Translations under genes and position numbers: made by a program
Notes under the pieces: generated by a model
Seen by the model: the letters and a program-made list of their open reading frames with translations, nothing else
The model's database searches: none
What the model was told of the DNA's origin: nothing
Assembly (NCBI GenBank): GCA_046957575.1
Contig: JBKUOG010000013.1
Span: 1-64,000, forward strand
Length of the DNA stretch: 64,000 nt
Direction: 5' to 3'
DNA from: UMGS1370 sp046957575
GTDB taxonomy: Bacteria > Bacillota > Clostridia > Lachnospirales > Lachnospiraceae
In this document: in pieces, positions 34,974 through 43,299 of the stretch
Position numbering within the stretch: the stretch's first letter is position 1
Layout of the letters: each line of letters opens with the position of its first letter

Positions 34974-35837
34974 ATGAGTACAAACATTCGTTTGACATTA
35001 AAAGAGAAAAAGAGAATTATTATTAAAATTGGATCCTCTTCCCTGACTCATAAAGAGACTGGGGATTTAAACCTGATGAAAATCGAAAAGCTGGTGCGGA
35101 TCATCAGCGATTTAAAGGGACAGGGAAAAGATGTGATTCTGGTTTCTTCCGGCGCCATTGCCGCAGGACGCCAGGCGCTGGGACACAGAAAGAAACCGGT
35201 CTCTCTGGCAGAGAAACAGGCGTATGCGGCAGTTGGACAGGCCAGGCTTATGATGGTCTATCAGAAACTGTTTTCCGAGTACAACCAGACAGCGGCTCAG
35301 GTACTTTTGACCAAAAATACCATGGTCAATGATGCGTCCCGCTTTAATGCCCAGAATACCTTTGAGGAACTTTTAAAACTTCGGGCTATTCCCATTGTAA
35401 ATGAGAATGACACTGTGTCCACATCGGAGATTCCTTTAGTAGATAATTTTGGAGACAATGACCGCCTGTCTGCCATTGTGGCTGCCTTAACCGGAGCTGA
35501 CCTTCTGATTCTTCTTTCTGACATTGACGGGCTGTATTCCGATGATCCAAGAAGTAATCCGGATGCGAGGCTGATTCCTTTTGTGCCGGAGATTACAGAG
35601 GAGCTGCTGGCTATGGGAAAACCGACTTCCGGAAGCGATGTGGGAACTGGAGGAATGTCTGCAAAACTGGCAGCGGCCCGCATTGCCACAGACAGCGGAT
35701 GCGATATGGTCATTGCCAATGGAGAAGAAGTTTCGACGGTATTGGATATTACAGATGGAAAAGAAAGGGGAACTCTGTTTTTGGCTCACCCTAATAAAGA
35801 CTTTGATTTAATGACCTACATTCATTACGAATGTTAG
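34974..35837 (+). CDS. proB: Glutamate 5-kinase, short form without PUA domain
   Basis: Phosphorylates glutamate, first step of proline synthesis. The frame is open from 34911, but the conserved start MSTNIRLTLKEKKR is at 34974 after AAGGAGCAG. IIIKIGSSSLTHK is the phosphate-binding opening, VNENDTVS and DNFGDNDRLSA are the amino acid kinase substrate motifs, and GTGGMSAKLAAA is near the end. The protein has 287 residues, so the C-terminal PUA domain of E. coli ProB is absent. proA is in the same operon, two genes later. Confidence 0.95.
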   Translation: MSTNIRLTLKEKKRIIIKIGSSSLTHKETGDLNLMKIEKLVRIISDLKGQGKDVILVSSGAIAAGRQALGHRKKPVSLAEKQAYAAVGQARLMMVYQKLFSEYNQTAAQVLLTKNTMVNDASRFNAQNTFEELLKLRAIPIVNENDTVSTSEIPLVDNFGDNDRLSAIVAALTGADLLILLSDIDGLYSDDPRSNPDARLIPFVPEITEELLAMGKPTSGSDVGTGGMSAKLAAARIATDSGCDMVIANGEEVSTVLDITDGKERGTLFLAHPNKDFDLMTYIHYEC

Positions 35838-35880
35838 AAGTTACCATAAATATTTTATGTATACTTTTGGAGGATGGATG

Positions 35881-36096
35881 ATGAATCAGGAAAAAATAGA
35901 TCGGATTAATGAACTTTACCATAAATCCCAGGCAGAGGGGCTGACAGTGGAAGAACAGGAAGAACAGGCTGCGTTAAGAAAAGAATATATTGAAGCAGTG
36001 AGAAAAAATCTGCGTGGAACATTAAATAATATTTCCATTAAGGAACCGGATGGCTCCATTACCGATTTGGGAAAAAAGTATGGAAACAAAACATGA
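35881..36096 (+). CDS. DUF896 (YnzC-like) small protein
   Basis: 71 residues starting MNQEKIDRINELYHKSQAEG; the EEQEEQAALRKEYI and RGTLNNI segments are the DUF896 family marks. The ATG at 35881 follows GGAGG by seven bases (another ATG at 35878 is closer). The family is short, cytosolic and helical; its role is not known. Its 3' end overlaps the next gene by 17 bases. Confidence 0.85.
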   Translation: MNQEKIDRINELYHKSQAEGLTVEEQEEQAALRKEYIEAVRKNLRGTLNNISIKEPDGSITDLGKKYGNKT

Positions 36097-36676
36097 GATC
36101 CGAAACTGGATAAAGGAAGCCAGAAGTCAGATATTGCCGGAAGAAAAGGCCCTGTGGGATAACAAGCTGCAAACCAGACTGTTTGCAGAAAAAGAGATGG
36201 AGCATCCTTTTTGCGTATTTTGCTATATCAGTACCGGGACAGAAGCCGGAACCAGGCTGATGATAGAAACACTGTGGCAGCGTGGAATCCAAACAGCGGT
36301 TCCAAAAATAAATGGAAGCAAGATGGACTTCTTTTTCATTCAAAACTGGGAGGAAACCAGTCCGGGGCCAATGGGAATTTTAGAGCCGGTTTCCAAAAAG
36401 TTGGAAAATGAAGGGCAAAGACCGGCAGTTGTCCAAACCGGAGCGGTCTTTCTCGTTCCTGGACTTGCTTTTGACAAAGCTGGCAGCAGGTTGGGATACG
36501 GCGGCGGATATTATGATCGATTTTTTGAACGGATCCGGAATATTCAGTGTACCAAAATCGGAATCAGCTATGATTTTCAGATTGTGAAAACTGTTCCCAG
36601 AGAATGCCACGACTATTTGTTAGATAAGATAGTCACACCAACACAAACGATTGTCTGCGGGAGGGATAAAAGATGA
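36080..36676 (+). CDS. 5-formyltetrahydrofolate cyclo-ligase
   Basis: ATP-dependent conversion of 5-formyl-THF to methenyl-THF. The start at 36080 (METKHEIRNWIKEARS) is preferred to 36050, since it carries the conserved basic N-terminus. The active-site loop is GYGGGYYDRFF (about residues 139-149), preceded by VPGLAFD. 198 residues, usual length. It overlaps the DUF896 gene and joins proA by an ATGA-type overlap, so it is inserted inside the proline operon. Confidence 0.93.
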   Translation: METKHEIRNWIKEARSQILPEEKALWDNKLQTRLFAEKEMEHPFCVFCYISTGTEAGTRLMIETLWQRGIQTAVPKINGSKMDFFFIQNWEETSPGPMGILEPVSKKLENEGQRPAVVQTGAVFLVPGLAFDKAGSRLGYGGGYYDRFFERIRNIQCTKIGISYDFQIVKTVPRECHDYLLDKIVTPTQTIVCGRDKR

Positions 36677-37917
36677 CATTAATTGAAATGGGAAAACGGG
36701 CGAAGACTGCTGCAGCAGTATTAAACACTTTAAGCAGCTCCAGAAAAAATGAAGGGCTTTTGGCGGCTGCAGACGCGCTTTTAGACCGCACCTGGCAGAT
36801 TGAGGCAGCCAATGAAACAGATATGGCCCTGGCCAGAGAACGTCACATGAGCCAGGGAATTTTAGACCGGCTGGCCCTAAATCCGGCCAGAATTCAGGCA
36901 ATGGCAGATGGGTTAAAGCAGGTGGCTGCGCTGGAGGATCCGGTGGGAGAAGTGGTGTCCATGAAGACCAGGCCCAATGGAATGATAATTGGCAAAAAGC
37001 AGGTTCCCTTAGGGGTAGTGGCCATGATTTATGAGGCCAGACCCAATGTTACTGCGGATGCTTTCGGGCTGTGCTTCAAATCGGGAAATGCAGTGATTTT
37101 AAAAGGGGGAAGCGATGCGATTCATTCCAATCAGGCGATTGCAGAGGCTTTGAGAGAGGGACTTTCGTCCTGCGGCCTTCCAAAAGATGCAGTCCAGCTA
37201 ATTTCTGACACCAGCAGGGAAACTGCCAGAGAACTGATGCATTTAAATGATTATGTGGATGTCCTAATTCCCAGAGGCGGAGCAGGACTTATCAAAACCG
37301 TTGTGGAAAACAGTACGGTTCCTGTCATTGAAACAGGAACCGGCAACTGCCATATTTTTGTAGATGCAGCTGCAGACTTTGATATGGCCTTAGACATTAT
37401 TGAAAATGCAAAAACCCAGCGGATAGGAGTCTGCAATGCCTGTGAATCCCTGGTGGTTCACAAAGAGATTGCGCCGGCGTTTCTCCCACTTTTAAAGAAG
37501 CGTCTGGATTCTTTCCAGGTAGAAATCAGAGGGGATGAGCGGGCCTGCGATCTGGCAGAAGGGCTGACACTGGCCACAGAAGAAGATTGGGGAACTGAGT
37601 ATTTGGATTACATTGTATCGTTAAAAATTGTGGATTCCATAGACGAAGCCATTGCGCATATTAACCGGTACAATACCGGCCATTCGGAGAGTATTGTAAC
37701 TTCCGATTATGCCAATGCGCAGAAGTTTTTAAACGAGATCGATGCGGCGGCGGTTTATGTCAATGCATCCACCCGTTTTACAGACGGGGCCGAATTTGGT
37801 TTTGGAGCCGAAATCGGCATCAGCACCCAAAAACTCCATGCCAGAGGGCCAATGGGGTTAAAAGAACTGACCACTGCCAAATATATTATTTACGGAAATG
37901 GGCAGATAAGGGAATAG
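36673..37917 (+). CDS. proA: Gamma-glutamyl phosphate reductase
   Basis: Reduces gamma-glutamyl phosphate to glutamate semialdehyde with NADPH, second step of proline synthesis. The catalytic cysteine lies in GVCNACESLVVH (about residue 253). The nucleotide-binding part contains LGVVAMIYEARPNVTADA and ILKGGSDAIHSN. Length (414 aa) is normal. It overlaps the cyclo-ligase stop codon. A short TTG frame and a strong terminator follow. Confidence 0.97.
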   Translation: MTLIEMGKRAKTAAAVLNTLSSSRKNEGLLAAADALLDRTWQIEAANETDMALARERHMSQGILDRLALNPARIQAMADGLKQVAALEDPVGEVVSMKTRPNGMIIGKKQVPLGVVAMIYEARPNVTADAFGLCFKSGNAVILKGGSDAIHSNQAIAEALREGLSSCGLPKDAVQLISDTSRETARELMHLNDYVDVLIPRGGAGLIKTVVENSTVPVIETGTGNCHIFVDAAADFDMALDIIENAKTQRIGVCNACESLVVHKEIAPAFLPLLKKRLDSFQVEIRGDERACDLAEGLTLATEEDWGTEYLDYIVSLKIVDSIDEAIAHINRYNTGHSESIVTSDYANAQKFLNEIDAAAVYVNASTRFTDGAEFGFGAEIGISTQKLHARGPMGLKELTTAKYIIYGNGQIRE

Positions 37918-37918
37918 A

Positions 37919-38080
37919 TTGGACATTCGTCGGATTCTTTATGAAAAATGGGGATTAAAGGCACAGCCATTTATTATTGGAATTTTAGCAGGATTTATGG
38001 CAGAACAGAATTTCCGGAGAGCGATTATGTATAGCGAAGGTATAAGTCCTGGAAAAGCAGGAAAGCAACGTAAGGCATAA
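37919..38080 (+). CDS. Possible small membrane protein, 53 aa (TTG start)
   Basis: A frame from TTG (37919) to TAA (38078-38080), beginning one base after the proA stop and having AAGGG (37907-37911) in front. Product: MDIRRILYEKWGLKAQ, then a hydrophobic stretch PFIIGILAGFMAE, then a basic tail ending GKAGKQRKA. Position, spacing and amphipathic layout support a real gene, but no family is recognised. Between it and the next gene at 38416 lie a terminator, a MITE copy and a promoter. Confidence 0.45.
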   Translation: MDIRRILYEKWGLKAQPFIIGILAGFMAEQNFRRAIMYSEGISPGKAGKQRKA

Positions 38081-38092
38081 AAATTTTTTAGA

Positions 38093-38132
38093 GAAAGAAC
38101 CGGGGAAGAAAATCCTCGGCTCTTTCATTTTT
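38093..38132 (+). terminator. Terminator of the pro operon, T-run used as MITE target
   Basis: Stem GAAAGAACCGGGGA (38093-38106) with TCCTCGGCTCTTTC (38113-38126), one mismatch and one G-T pair, then ATTTTT. The T run at 38128-38132 overlaps the left target duplication of the following element. Confidence 0.85.
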
Positions 38133-38135
38133 ATC

Positions 38136-38284
38136 TGTAACAGTCAGCTATGCGAAGATTCAGACAGGGAAAAGCGTTGAAAGCTTGTTTTCATAAGAAT
38201 TTTCCTGTCTGAATTCATAGGGCAGACGCCAGATGCTTCTTGTCCGCTACAGGTGGGTAAGAAGATGCATGGCTGAACTGTTAC
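38136..38284. mobile_element. MITE-like element, copy 2 (149 bp) with 7-bp target duplication
   Basis: Diverged second copy of the element at 622-772. It starts TGTAACAGTCAGCTATG and ends CATGGCTGAACTGTTAC, and the interior shares long identical blocks (for example AAAGCGTTGAAAGCTTG). It is flanked by perfect 7-bp direct repeats TTTTATC at 38129-38135 and 38285-38291, unlike the AAATAAA of copy 1. The left terminal repeat has lost one T and changed one base, so this copy seems older. Confidence 0.85.
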
Positions 38285-38334
38285 TTTTATCTTTCATATA
38301 TGAAAAAACGGGTATAGGCTTTTTGGGGGATTTC

Positions 38335-38343
38335 TGGTATAAT
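38335..38343 (+). promoter_or_regulatory. Extended -10 promoter of the Gly/Arg-rich protein-pspA operon
   Basis: TGGTATAAT: a perfect TATAAT (38338-38343) with TG extension. No good -35 is seen. Confidence 0.55.
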
Positions 38344-38415
38344 AATTAAGTAAAACAGAGAAAATCCTTGGTTTTTAAGGAAAAAAGACTTGACTTAATA
38401 GGGAGGAGTTTGCTT

Positions 38416-39498
38416 ATGGGAAGAGGAGGAGGACGTTCCGGAGGGTCCAGAGGAGGATTTAGCAGAGGGGGAAGCCGCGGTTTTTCCAGTCATCGTTCAT
38501 CAGGGGCGCATCGGGGAGGTTCTTCTTTTGGAGGCAGTTCTTACCGCTCTTCCAGAACATCAAGATCATCCAGACCCCCTAGACCGAGAGGAAGAGTGGT
38601 AAGGCCGATGGGACCGGTTTTTATCCCTATGACAACCGTATACCGAAATTCAGACCGAAAAAGTTCAAATAGTCCCATGGATGTGCAGCAAGGCGGAGCA
38701 GGTTCTGCATCAAATTCCGGAGGAATATCAGGATGGTTTAAATGGCTGTCAGGGTTTGTCTGTGTTGTTATTTTCATGCTTCTGATTTTTGCAGGATACA
38801 CCATGTCAGCGGCAAAAGACAGTCCTGCCAGAGAAAAATTGGGGCCGGATGCCTGTATCACTTCTGACAAATGGATTCAGGACGAACTGGGATGGATTCA
38901 GGACAAACACCAGGTTGAACAAGCAATGGATTATTTTTATGAAAAAACCGGTGTACAGCCCTATCTGCTGATTACAGATACTCTCGATGGAATGGGAGGC
39001 GATATTACAGATGGGCAGGCAGAGACCGCTATGGAAAATATGTATGAGTCTCTGTACGAAGATGAAGGGCATATGATTTTTACCTTTATGGAATATGACA
39101 GTTCCCGATACATTACCTGGATCTATACAGGAATTACCGCAGACAGCGTCATAGATAAGGATGCCAGAGAAATTTTTCTAAATAATGCAGATCGGTATTA
39201 TACAGATTCTTCTTTATCAGATGAAGAATTTTTTGCAAAAGTATTTCGGACTTCTGCAGATATGATTATGAAAGATTCCGCAAAACAGGCGGCCATTGCG
39301 CGGATGTGCGTTATCATAAGCGTTCTGATGGGGATTGGCCTTGCTGGAGGTTTTCTTTGGTTTAAAGCAGCAGAAGAACGGAGAAAGGAGACCAAAGAGC
39401 TGAAAGAAATCTTAGAAACGCCTATTGGCAGCGTAACCTCTCCAGAAGAGGAAGAACTGTTAAGAAAATATGGGACATCACCAAAGGAGGATAATTAA
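38416..39498 (+). CDS. Membrane protein with Gly/Arg/Ser-rich head and TPM-like domain
   Basis: 360 residues from ATG 38416, preceded by GGGAGGAG. The N-terminus is a low-complexity Gly/Ser/Arg region (about 1-60), with RGGGRSGGSRGGF-type repeats. A membrane helix follows (about 105-125, FVCVVIFMLLIFAGYTM). The next ~130 residues resemble a TPM/YgcG-type domain (KTGVQPYLLITDT, YITWIYTGITAD). A second helix is near residue 300 and the tail is charged. The function is unknown. It lies one base before pspA, which suggests a link to membrane stress. Confidence 0.65.
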   Translation: MGRGGGRSGGSRGGFSRGGSRGFSSHRSSGAHRGGSSFGGSSYRSSRTSRSSRPPRPRGRVVRPMGPVFIPMTTVYRNSDRKSSNSPMDVQQGGAGSASNSGGISGWFKWLSGFVCVVIFMLLIFAGYTMSAAKDSPAREKLGPDACITSDKWIQDELGWIQDKHQVEQAMDYFYEKTGVQPYLLITDTLDGMGGDITDGQAETAMENMYESLYEDEGHMIFTFMEYDSSRYITWIYTGITADSVIDKDAREIFLNNADRYYTDSSLSDEEFFAKVFRTSADMIMKDSAKQAAIARMCVIISVLMGIGLAGGFLWFKAAEERRKETKELKEILETPIGSVTSPEEEELLRKYGTSPKEDN

Positions 39499-40179
39499 AT
39501 GGCTGGAATTTTTGAGCGTATTGCGACAATTACCAAAGCAAATGTAAACGAGCTGCTGGATCGGTTTGAGGATCCGGAAAAATTAGTGGATCAGACTATT
39601 GCAGATGCAAAAGTAGAACTGGCCAAAACAAAAAAGGAGTCTCTTTCCGTCCTGGCCAACGAAAAATTGGTAAAAGGGCAGATGGAAGAAGCGGCTTCTA
39701 AGGCGGATGAGTGGCACAGTATTGCTGCAAGGGCATTAAAAGCAGGAAATGAAGAGGATGCCAGAAAAGCACTTCAGATGGAAACGAAATACCGTTCTGA
39801 GGCGGAAACAGACAAGGCAACGTATCTGGCAGCCAAAGCTTCGGCTGATAAAATCCGGGAAAAGCTTTGTGAGATGGAAAAAGAAATTACAGACATGGAA
39901 CAGAAAGCCGCTCAGATCAAGGCAAAAGCGATAACAGCGAAAGCAATTCAGGCCACTGAGAAAATTTCTTCAAAAGGAATCAGCAGAGGTGCATTTGATG
40001 CATTTGACCGAATGGAAGAAAAGGCAGACAGGCAGCTTGCAGAGGCAGAGGCGTTGGAGGATTTAAATCAGGACTCTGCTGGTGAAGAGGGAGAAGATTT
40101 AATGAAGAAATATTCTGGAAGTGGGAATGCAGATACAGATGATGCCCTCGCAAGACTAAAGGCGGAGTTAGGGATGTAA
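39499..40179 (+). CDS. pspA: PspA/IM30 family membrane-protecting protein
   Basis: 226 residues. GIFERIATITKANVNELL and FEDPEKLVDQTI are the standard PspA/Vipp1 opening; nearly all the protein is charged helix that would form coiled coils. PspA binds the inner membrane face and supports membrane integrity under stress. The pairing with the upstream Gly/Arg-rich membrane protein may form a stress unit. AAAGGAGG precedes the ATG. The last residues (NADTDDALARLKAELGM) fit the usual C-terminal end. Confidence 0.9.
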   Translation: MAGIFERIATITKANVNELLDRFEDPEKLVDQTIADAKVELAKTKKESLSVLANEKLVKGQMEEAASKADEWHSIAARALKAGNEEDARKALQMETKYRSEAETDKATYLAAKASADKIREKLCEMEKEITDMEQKAAQIKAKAITAKAIQATEKISSKGISRGAFDAFDRMEEKADRQLAEAEALEDLNQDSAGEEGEDLMKKYSGSGNADTDDALARLKAELGM

Positions 40180-40197
40180 AAATGCTAGAAACCGAGA

Positions 40198-40222
40198 AAG
40201 CCTGCCACTGGCAGCTTTTTGC
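40198..40222 (-). repeat. Intergenic hairpin repeat (family B), copy 2, reversed
   Basis: On the minus strand it reads AAAAGCTGCCAGTGGCAGG (40201-40219), identical for 19 bases to the core of copy 1. It stands between pspA and the phosphonate cluster, opposite in direction to the copy on the far side (46900-46950). Confidence 0.6.
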
Positions 40223-40323
40223 CAAAGAAAGATACAGCGATACTTTGATAGAACAACTCTTATATATCATTTTTGTGCAAACGTAATTTGTGAGTGGCAT
40301 AATAATATTTTGAGTTTGCTATT

Positions 40324-40656
40324 ATGTTTATGAAATTATATTTTCTGCCGATAATTAATACAGATTTTAGAACTGTCAAAAAAAGATTATCAGGAAGCAG
40401 GGAACATGCTTTGCAGTCTATGAAAAATTTTGTAGAACGAGAGCATTATAACACTTATGTTCTCTATGAAGTAATGGGTCCATCCAGAGGAGGATTCAGT
40501 TTGGCAGATTTCTTAAATTATTTAGCTGTAGTGGAAGGTTTTAAAGAAGAACAGTCTAATAAGTACAGAGTACGTTATATAAATGCAGACGGTTTGGCAG
40601 GACAGAAAATATATGACTATGTGAGAACGATCTCAGAGGAGGATTCAAATGAATAA
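40324..40656 (+). CDS. Unknown 110-aa protein at the head of the phosphonate cluster
   Basis: Frame from ATG 40324 (a second ATG, 40330, gives MKLYFLPIINTDFRT). It overlaps the PEP mutase gene by 8 bases, so it is almost certainly co-translated with it. No strong ribosome binding site is seen; the region before it is AT-rich, with a possible CATAAT -10 at 40298-40303. The sequence is soluble-looking, with ALQSMKNFVEREHYNTYVLY and a conserved-looking GPSRGGFSLADFL. It is not a family I recognise. Confidence 0.6.
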   Translation: MFMKLYFLPIINTDFRTVKKRLSGSREHALQSMKNFVEREHYNTYVLYEVMGPSRGGFSLADFLNYLAVVEGFKEEQSNKYRVRYINADGLAGQKIYDYVRTISEEDSNE

Positions 40657-42241
40657 GGCAAAAAGATTTCGTCAGTTATTAAATGGTGATGGACACTTTT
40701 TTTTGATGGAGGCTCATGACGGCTTATCTTCAAAAATTGTGGAGGAAACCGGTTTTCCGGCAATCTGGGCCAGCGGACTTTCAATTACAGCTTCGCTAGG
40801 TGTCAGAGATAACAACGAGATCTCTTACAGCCAGCTTTTAGATGTACTGGAATATATGAATGACGCAACAGATCTTCCTATCCTGGTAGATGGGGATACT
40901 GGTTATGGAAACTTTAATAATGCCTGCCGTCTGCTGCAGAAATTAGAGCAATTAGGAATCGCAGCAGTTTGCATTGAAGATAAAAAATTTCCCAAGACAA
41001 ATTCATTTTTAGAGACAAAATTAGATGCACTGGCAGATCCGATGGAATTTGCCGGAAAAATCCGCGCTATGAAAGAATCTCAGAAAAATCCGGATTTTTG
41101 TGTAGTGGCAAGATTGGAGTCTTTGATTGTAGGGGCAGGAGTAGAAGATGCCATAAAGCGTGCCAATTTATATCTGGATGCAGGAGCAGATGCTCTTTTG
41201 GTGCATTCCAAGCGTCCTACATCCAAAGAAATTGATGATTTTTTTGCAGCATTTAAACGAGAAGTTCCTATTTTCCTGGTTCCCACGAAATATTATACAG
41301 TTCCAGTAGCACATCTAACAAAGGATAAACGTGTCAAAGGAATTATCTGGGCCAATCACAATATCCGCGCCTGTGTTACTGCTATGCAGAAAATAAGTAA
41401 AACTATCTATGACAATGCTTCTATTGCAGATGTGGAGGGAACCATAGCTTCCGTTGCAGAGATTTTCCGTTTGCAGAAAAATGAGGAGTATCTGGAAAAG
41501 GAGAAAAAATATCTGCCGTCTTATTCCAACCTGAAAGCAGTGATACTGGCAGCAGGAGGCCCTGGTTCTCTGGATTTTGATCGGCCAAAAGCTCTTTTAA
41601 AGATGAATGGGAAAAGTATTTTAGAGCATCAGTTGGAAGCAGTCAGGTCAGTAGGAGTGTCTGATATCTCAATTGTAAGGGGCTATAAAAAAGAAGAAAT
41701 ATGCGTTCCAGGCGTAACCATGATTGATAATGACAAATGGGCTGGCACTGACGTAGCTCATTCTCTTTCACTGGCAGCAGCAGTAATGGATCGGCCATAT
41801 CTGGCTTTGTACAGCGACGTATTTTTTAAACGCTATTTGCTGAGAGCGATGTTAGATTATTCCGAAGAAAGTCCCTCTTCTGATGTAATTTTAGTATGTG
41901 TAAAAGAAGACTATATTAACGCTGGATATTATTTGAGATTAAACAAAAAACCAGATGTATTTGGAGATGACAAAGAATTGATTATCTCAGAAGTATGTCT
42001 GGGAAGAGGCGGAAAAGAAGATGAAACAGCAGTTTATTTCAGCGGTTTGATGATGGTCAATAATTATCAGGCAGCTAACCGAATTTTAGGGGAAGAGGAA
42101 GCAGAACGACTTTCCACTGCAGATTTTATGCGCAGGGCATTAAAAGAAGGGCTTAAGATTTCGGTTATCATGTCTTCTGCAGAAGCAATTGTGGACATAA
42201 ACTCTTTAAAGGATCTGATGAAGGCGGGGGAACTGGTATGA
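40649..42241 (+). CDS. pepM: Phosphoenolpyruvate mutase fused to a nucleotidyltransferase
   Basis: 530 residues in two domains. Domain 1 (about 1-285) is PEP mutase: IWASGLSITASLG, LVDGDTGYGN and the diagnostic EDKKFPKTNS at residues 110-119. The mutase makes phosphonopyruvate, a C-P bond, from PEP. Domain 2 (about 292-530) is a nucleotidyltransferase: AVILAAGGPGS (about 295), RPKALLKMNGKSILEHQL, and IDNDKWAGTDVAHSLS. Comparable PepM-nucleotidyltransferase fusions are known, where the second domain activates a phosphonate with CTP. The ATG at 40649 follows AGAGGAGG. The 3' end overlaps the decarboxylase gene by 4 bases. Confidence 0.93.
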   Translation: MNKAKRFRQLLNGDGHFFLMEAHDGLSSKIVEETGFPAIWASGLSITASLGVRDNNEISYSQLLDVLEYMNDATDLPILVDGDTGYGNFNNACRLLQKLEQLGIAAVCIEDKKFPKTNSFLETKLDALADPMEFAGKIRAMKESQKNPDFCVVARLESLIVGAGVEDAIKRANLYLDAGADALLVHSKRPTSKEIDDFFAAFKREVPIFLVPTKYYTVPVAHLTKDKRVKGIIWANHNIRACVTAMQKISKTIYDNASIADVEGTIASVAEIFRLQKNEEYLEKEKKYLPSYSNLKAVILAAGGPGSLDFDRPKALLKMNGKSILEHQLEAVRSVGVSDISIVRGYKKEEICVPGVTMIDNDKWAGTDVAHSLSLAAAVMDRPYLALYSDVFFKRYLLRAMLDYSEESPSSDVILVCVKEDYINAGYYLRLNKKPDVFGDDKELIISEVCLGRGGKEDETAVYFSGLMMVNNYQAANRILGEEEAERLSTADFMRRALKEGLKISVIMSSAEAIVDINSLKDLMKAGELV

Positions 42242-43299
42242 TTGACACCAAACAGTTTGTGGATGAACTTCTCCTGAGAGGAATTGAAAAAATTGCAGGA
42301 GTACCATGTTCATTTTTAACTTCCTTAATTAATGAAGCGGAAAACAGGGGGATTTATGAACCTTTTGTCAATGAGGGCGATGCCATGGCTTATGCGGCCG
42401 GATCTCTTTTGGCAGGTCACAGATGTGCGGTTGTGATGCAGAACTCTGGACTATCCAATGCATTATCACCGCTTACATCCTTAAATGAGTTGTTCGGTTT
42501 GGGGACGTTGCTGATTATTGGAAACAGAGGCAAGGATGACGAACCTCAGCACAGAATTATGGCAGGATGTGTAGAGCCATTTTTGGACGCCGTTGGGATT
42601 AACCACATAATGGCAGAAGAAGAGGGGGCTGTTGATCGGGCTTTTGAACATCTTTCTGAAAAAAGCTGTGCCATTCTTGTTAATGGGAGAACCACCTTTT
42701 CACCAGTCTCTTTAAAAAGAGCCTGTGAAGAGTATCATAGATTTCCTCTGCGTTATGATATGCTGAAAGAAGTTTTTAGAGCATCCAGTCAGTCTGTCGT
42801 GGCTACTACAACAGGATTTACCAGCAGAGAGATGTTCTGTGCAGGGGACCGTCCTGAAAATTTCTATATGGTAGGGTCCATGGGATGTCTCTCTTCTCTG
42901 TCTCTTGGACTGGCAGAAAATGTGAAAGACAGGACTGTGATTGCAGTTGACGGGGACAGCGCCTGCCTTATGAGATTAGGCGGCTTGTATACGCTGACGC
43001 AGAAGAGACCAGATAATCTGCTTTATCTTGTCCTTGATAATGAAAGCAACGAATCTACCGGCGGACAAAGAAACAGCCTTGGAGACAGCAGACTTTTAGA
43101 CGTTATGGAGAGTCTGTATCCGACACAGCAGGTTCATTCTCCTGAAGAACTTTTTGAAAAGATTCAGGATTTTCAGAAAAAACCGGTTTATACCCAGATT
43201 TATGCCAGAATTCGGACTGGAACCATGGAAAATCTTCCAAGACCGGACAGACAGCTTATTTTTGATCAGACCCGTAGATTTCAGGGGGCAGTTTTATGA
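42238..43299 (+). CDS. ppd: Phosphonopyruvate decarboxylase
   Basis: Thiamine-diphosphate enzyme converting phosphonopyruvate to phosphonoacetaldehyde, which pulls the unfavourable mutase reaction forward. 353 residues. The N-terminal part has GVPCSFLTSLINEA and the glutamate-containing NEGDAMAYAAG, as in Ppd. The TPP/metal motif begins VDGDSACLMRLGG (about 238-250) and ends LDNESNESTGGQ. The size is typical of short Ppd (about 370-380). Overlaps pepM (ATGA), and next to it comes a metallophosphoesterase, also overlapping. Confidence 0.93.
   Translation: MIDTKQFVDELLLRGIEKIAGVPCSFLTSLINEAENRGIYEPFVNEGDAMAYAAGSLLAGHRCAVVMQNSGLSNALSPLTSLNELFGLGTLLIIGNRGKDDEPQHRIMAGCVEPFLDAVGINHIMAEEEGAVDRAFEHLSEKSCAILVNGRTTFSPVSLKRACEEYHRFPLRYDMLKEVFRASSQSVVATTTGFTSREMFCAGDRPENFYMVGSMGCLSSLSLGLAENVKDRTVIAVDGDSACLMRLGGLYTLTQKRPDNLLYLVLDNESNESTGGQRNSLGDSRLLDVMESLYPTQQVHSPEELFEKIQDFQKKPVYTQIYARIRTGTMENLPRPDRQLIFDQTRRFQGAVL

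Noticed and set aside
38136..38284. Small non-coding RNA gene instead of a mobile element
   Set aside because: Multi-hairpin structure would allow it, but the 7-bp target duplications and a second copy point to transposition.
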